Shown: one piece after another, positions 21,179 through 24,061 of the stretch | How the letters are laid out: each line of letters begins with the position of its first letter | How positions within the stretch are numbered: position 1 is the first letter of the stretch | Assembly: GCA_028713675.1 (NCBI GenBank) | Contig: JAQTNV010000053.1 | Span: 1-24,061 of the forward strand | DNA length: 24,061 nt | Source: a bacterium | GTDB taxonomy: Bacteria; Desulfobacterota; JAPLJL01 | Direction of reading: 5' to 3' | Made by a program: the position numbers and the translations under genes | The notes under the pieces: model-generated | The model's database searches: none | Told to the model about the DNA's origin: nothing | The model's input: the letters and a program-made list of their open reading frames with translations, nothing else

Positions 21179-22164
21179 TTTTCCTCCTTGTTGACGGTAA
21201 GCATCTGGACGTCCCCGGCCAGGACAACCCGGGGTTTCCCCTCCCGGTCATTCAACCTTAACGCCCCGGAAGGATCAAGGCCGGCGACTTCTCCTTCCCA
21301 TTCCTGCGCCCCGCTGACTTTCACCCTCCGGCCTTTCAGGATCGACCGGCGGTCCCACTCCGCCATGAAGGGGGACAGTCCCCGGCGGAGAAAACCGCGA
21401 TAAACCTCTTCAAAATCCTCCAGGAAAGCCCGCCAGAGCCGGAGCCGGGAAACCGGGCGGCCGAGAAACTCCGCCACCGAAGTGGCCCGGGCCCTGACCT
21501 CCCCGGGAAGAACCCCGGGGTCGAGATTCACGTTGATCCCGATCCCGCAGACCACGAACCTGACCTCCCCGCCTTCCGTCCGCGCCTCCGAAAGGATCCC
21601 CGCCGCTTTTTTATCTCCCAGGAAGACGTCATTCGGCCATTTCAATCCTGGGGACACCGGCCAGAGCCGGGAGCAGGCGCGGGCCAGGGCCAGGCCGGCC
21701 AGGAGCGATATCCCGGCCACCTGTTCCATCGGCACCCGCGGACGCAGAATCAAAGAAGCGTAAATATTCACCCCCGGGGGAGAAATCCAGACCCGGTCCA
21801 GCCTGCCCCGGCCCCGATTCTGGGTCTCGGCCACGACCGCCTCCCCTTCGGAAGCCCCCGCCAGGGCCAGCTCAAAGGCGAGCGAATTGGTGGAATCAAG
21901 CTCGGAAAAATAATGGATCTTTTTCCCGAAGCCGGCGGTCTTCAGGCCGGCGGAAACCTCCCAGGGATAAAGCGAAGAGGCCGCCTCCTTCAGGAAATAA
22001 CCGCCGGCGCAGCCGCCCTCGATCCGATACTTCCGGGTCCTCAGCCAGCCGACCGACTTGGCGACCGCCGAGGCGGACAATCCCAGTTTAAGGGAAAGCT
22101 CCCGGCCGGGAATCCCCCGCCCCGGGTCCAGCCCGCGCAGAACCTGGAGATGATAATTCTCCAT
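21169..22164 (-). CDS. birA: Biotin protein ligase/biotin operon repressor BirA
   Basis: Activates biotin with ATP and attaches it to the carrier lysine of carboxylases. The 331-residue product has an N-terminal winged-helix DNA-binding part (residues 1-60; GRELSLKLGLSASAVAKSVGWL), suggesting the bifunctional form. The ligase follows: SELDSTNSLA (87-96), the biotin-binding loop GRGRLDRVW (118-126), KWPNDVF (175-181) with Lys186 in KKAAGIL, and GIGINVN. The C-terminal SH3-like domain ends in NKEEKCC, a tail dictated by the coaX ribosome site embedded in it. The gene starts 79 nt after nadC, behind a short repeat-bearing spacer. No bio genes are seen here. Confidence 0.96.
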   Translation of the reverse strand: MENYHLQVLRGLDPGRGIPGRELSLKLGLSASAVAKSVGWLRTRKYRIEGGCAGGYFLKEAASSLYPWEVSAGLKTAGFGKKIHYFSELDSTNSLAFELALAGASEGEAVVAETQNRGRGRLDRVWISPPGVNIYASLILRPRVPMEQVAGISLLAGLALARACSRLWPVSPGLKWPNDVFLGDKKAAGILSEARTEGGEVRFVVCGIGINVNLDPGVLPGEVRARATSVAEFLGRPVSRLRLWRAFLEDFEEVYRGFLRRGLSPFMAEWDRRSILKGRRVKVSGAQEWEGEVAGLDPSGALRLNDREGKPRVVLAGDVQMLTVNKEEKCC

Positions 22165-22171
22165 TTTTTAT

Positions 22172-22224
22172 CCAAGTTCCAAGTTCAGAATTTTCAAACC
22201 GACACCGACACTGACACCGTCACC
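22172..22224. repeat. Short-period repeats in the birA-nadC spacer
   Basis: Two 7-nt units CCAAGTT (22172-22185) followed by four 6-nt units: GACACC, GACACT, GACACC, GTCACC (22201-22224). They resemble the other spacer repeats but are the smallest set, and the hexads are the only 6-nt period seen in the window. The hexads end 19 nt from the nadC stop. Confidence 0.75.
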
Positions 22225-22243
22225 GGCATGAGAAAATAGATAT

Positions 22244-23071
22244 TTATTCGATGATTTCCATCGCGATATTCACCCAGCGGGCGGAATGGATGATGGCTCC
22301 CGAAGAAATATAATTTACCCCGGTCTGCGCCAGCCGGCGGATGTTTTCCCTGGTGACTCCCCCGGAAACCTCGAACTCGACCCGGGATCCGAACCGATCC
22401 ACCGATTTTTTAATTTCCGTGAGTTTCATGTTGTCCAGGAGCACGAGTTCCGCCCCCGCCCCGACCGCCGCTTCCAGTTCCCGGAAATTGCTGACCTCCA
22501 CCTCGATCTTCAGGTGATGGGGGGCGAGCTGCCGGGCCCGGCGCACCGCCTCGGCCACCCCGCCCGCGGCCCGGATGTGGTTGGTTTTGATCAGGACCCC
22601 GTCGTCCAGCCCGAAACGGTGATTCCGGCCCCCCCCGATCCGGACGGCGTATTTCTCAATCACCCGGAGGCCGGGATTGGTCTTGCGGGTATCGAGCAGC
22701 ACCGTCCGCAACCCGCGCAGTTCGCGGACGTAAGACCTGGTCAGGGTGGCGATCCCGGAAAGGTGCTGCAAAAGGTTGAGCGCCACCCGCTCCGCCGAAA
22801 AAAGGGAAACCAGCCGGCCCGAAACCTCCAGGAGGGGCTGCTTCGCCTTCACCTTCTCCCCTTCCGGGACCAGGATTTTGACCTCGGTTTCCGAGTCCAG
22901 GAGCGAAAAGATCCGGCTGGCGAAAGGCCCCCCGGCCAGGACGAGATTCTCCCGGGCCACGATCCGGGCCCGGCCCTGCTCCTCGCCCGAGAAAAGAACC
23001 CGCATGGTGACATCGCCCCGGCCGATATCCTCCATCAGAAATTCCTGCAGGAGTTGATTGATCCTGATCAT
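22244..23071 (-). CDS. nadC: Nicotinate-nucleotide pyrophosphorylase (quinolinate phosphoribosyltransferase)
   Basis: Joins quinolinate to PRPP to give nicotinate mononucleotide, the last step of de novo NAD ring assembly. The 275-residue product has MEDIGRGDVT (residues 13-22), SAERVALNLLQHLSGIATLT (92-111), LDTRKTNPGLR (126-136), GGGRNHRFGLDDGVLIKTNH (146-165), EVEVSNF and the late EVSGGVTRENI and YISSGAIIHS. Length is normal. The ATG has GGAGG 7 nt upstream and overlaps the valS stop (ATGA), so the two are translationally coupled. nadA and nadB are not in the window. Confidence 0.97.
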   Translation of the reverse strand: MIRINQLLQEFLMEDIGRGDVTMRVLFSGEEQGRARIVARENLVLAGGPFASRIFSLLDSETEVKILVPEGEKVKAKQPLLEVSGRLVSLFSAERVALNLLQHLSGIATLTRSYVRELRGLRTVLLDTRKTNPGLRVIEKYAVRIGGGRNHRFGLDDGVLIKTNHIRAAGGVAEAVRRARQLAPHHLKIEVEVSNFRELEAAVGAGAELVLLDNMKLTEIKKSVDRFGSRVEFEVSGGVTRENIRRLAQTGVNYISSGAIIHSARWVNIAMEIIE

Positions 23072-24061
23072 GCCTTTGCCTCCAGGAGCTTGAGCCCCTC
23101 TTCGGTTTTCCTGATTTTCATCAGCAGTTCGTCATAGCGGCCCTGGGTCTTGGCCACCGCTTCCGGCGAGGCCTTGGCCCGGAAATCCGGGTTGTCCAGC
23201 TTCGCTTCCAGGGGGCGGATGGTCTCCCGGAGCTTGGCCAGTTCCTGTTTCAATCTTTCCTCTTCCTTCTTGCCCGAAGCCGCCCCGACCCCGATCTCGA
23301 CCAGGACGTCCCGCGCCACCGCCGGCGCACCCCCCAGCTCGGAAGCGCCGGAGACCAGCTTCACTTCCCGGGCCCGGGCCAGCACCGAAACCAGCTTCAG
23401 GTTCTCTTCCAGGATCCTCCGGCTGGCCCCCGCCTCCGGGAAAAGACTGACCATGATCCAGTCGGAGGGGGCGATTTTCCTTTCGCTCCGGAGGTTCCGG
23501 GCCGCCCGGACCACCTCCATCACGAGCTCCAGCTTTTCCTCCGCCTCCGGGCAGAAGAAACCCGGTTCCGTCCGGGGAAAAGCCGAGACCATGATGCTCC
23601 CTTCCCGGCCCGGCAGCTTATGCCAGAGCTCCTCGGTGATGAAGGGCATGAAGGGATGCAGAAGCTTCAGGCTCTCGGCCAGGACGTAAGTCAGCGTGGA
23701 CCGGGTTTCCGCGATCTCGGCCTCGCTGCCCTCGGAAAAGACCGGTTTGACCGCCTCCAGGTACCAGTCGCAGAGCTCATGCCAGAAAAAATGATAGATC
23801 GCGGAGGCCGCGTCGTTGAACCGGTAGCCGTCCAGGGTTTCGCGGACCTCTCCGATCCGGTGGTGAAGTCGGGAAACGATCCAGCGGTTGGCCAGCACCA
23901 GCGCGGGAGCGGAAAACTCCGGGCCGGGGGCCAGCCGGGGCAGGCTGAAGCGGAAAGCGTTCCAGATCTTGTTGGCGAAATGCTGGTAGCCCTCGATCTT
24001 CTGCTCCGAGATCCGGATGTCCCTCCCCTGCGCGGCCAGGGCGGCCAGGGTGAACCGGAAG
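23068..24061 (-). CDS. valS: Valyl-tRNA synthetase, C-terminal part (cut by window edge)
   Basis: Charges tRNA(Val). The visible 330 residues start just after where the KMSKS loop should be, with FRFTLAALAAQGRDI, then SEQKIEGYQHFANKIWNAFRF (residues 18-38 of the fragment) and NRWIVSRL. The anticodon-binding helices follow (FWHELCDWYLEAVKP, LHPFMPFITEELWHKLPG). The last 65 or so residues are the coiled-coil tRNA-binding arm typical of ValS (LKQELAKLRETIRPLEAKLD and after). The catalytic Rossmann core lies beyond position 24061. Its TGA overlaps the nadC start by 4 nt. Confidence 0.97.
   Translation of the reverse strand, partial: FRFTLAALAAQGRDIRISEQKIEGYQHFANKIWNAFRFSLPRLAPGPEFSAPALVLANRWIVSRLHHRIGEVRETLDGYRFNDAASAIYHFFWHELCDWYLEAVKPVFSEGSEAEIAETRSTLTYVLAESLKLLHPFMPFITEELWHKLPGREGSIMVSAFPRTEPGFFCPEAEEKLELVMEVVRAARNLRSERKIAPSDWIMVSLFPEAGASRRILEENLKLVSVLARAREVKLVSGASELGGAPAVARDVLVEIGVGAASGKKEEERLKQELAKLRETIRPLEAKLDNPDFRAKASPEAVAKTQGRYDELLMKIRKTEEGLKLLEAKA

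Overview
This window looks like chromosomal core DNA from an uncultured Gram-negative bacterium with GC-rich genes and AT-rich spacers. The evidence is two predicted lipoproteins, a membrane-anchored SPOR protein, a periplasmic M23 peptidase, an MglA-type polarity GTPase and a selenocysteine incorporation pair. The mix (MglA family, selAB, a PhaR-type regulator, a Cys-rich lipoprotein) suggests a deltaproteobacterium-like lineage or a neighbouring candidate phylum. That placement is inference only. No phage, transposase, integrase, rRNA, tRNA or CRISPR array was seen.

Layout. Positions 1-9.0 kb are read on the minus strand: a 3'-truncated tsf coupled to rpsB, a membrane diguanylate cyclase, selB, selA, a 95-residue orphan, and a large lipoprotein carrying a DUF362-type domain. 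At 9.0 kb a divergent spacer feeds mutM on the plus strand. mutM is followed by a large glycosidase-like lipoprotein gene, which ends inside a second copy of the mutM 3' end. A PhaR-type regulator comes next. From 12.6 to 13.2 kb there is a gene-free convergent zone with two identical-stem terminators in inverted orientation. The rest, 13.2-24.1 kb, is a minus-strand run: valS (partial), nadC, birA, coaX, a SPOR protein, a HEAT-like protein, an MglA-type GTPase, xseA, an M23 peptidase and a transglutaminase-like protein.

How the genes work together. tsf and rpsB serve translation. selA and selB make Sec-tRNA and deliver it; the Sec tRNA and selD are not in the window. valS, nadC, birA and coaX are a housekeeping set (aminoacylation, NAD, biotin, CoA). 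SPOR, HEAT-like and MglA-type genes follow a good promoter and probably form a small polarity or envelope module.

The most distinctive features are these. First, the mutM 3' end is duplicated as a 72-nt direct repeat around the glycosidase gene. Second, nearly every larger spacer holds short-period repeats (mostly 7-nt, sometimes 9- or 6-nt units), often as inverted arms and almost always next to a stop codon. Third, the diguanylate cyclase gene is flanked by two direct copies of one repeat sharing 44 identical bases. Fourth, a 330-nt island lies between inverted copies of one terminator.
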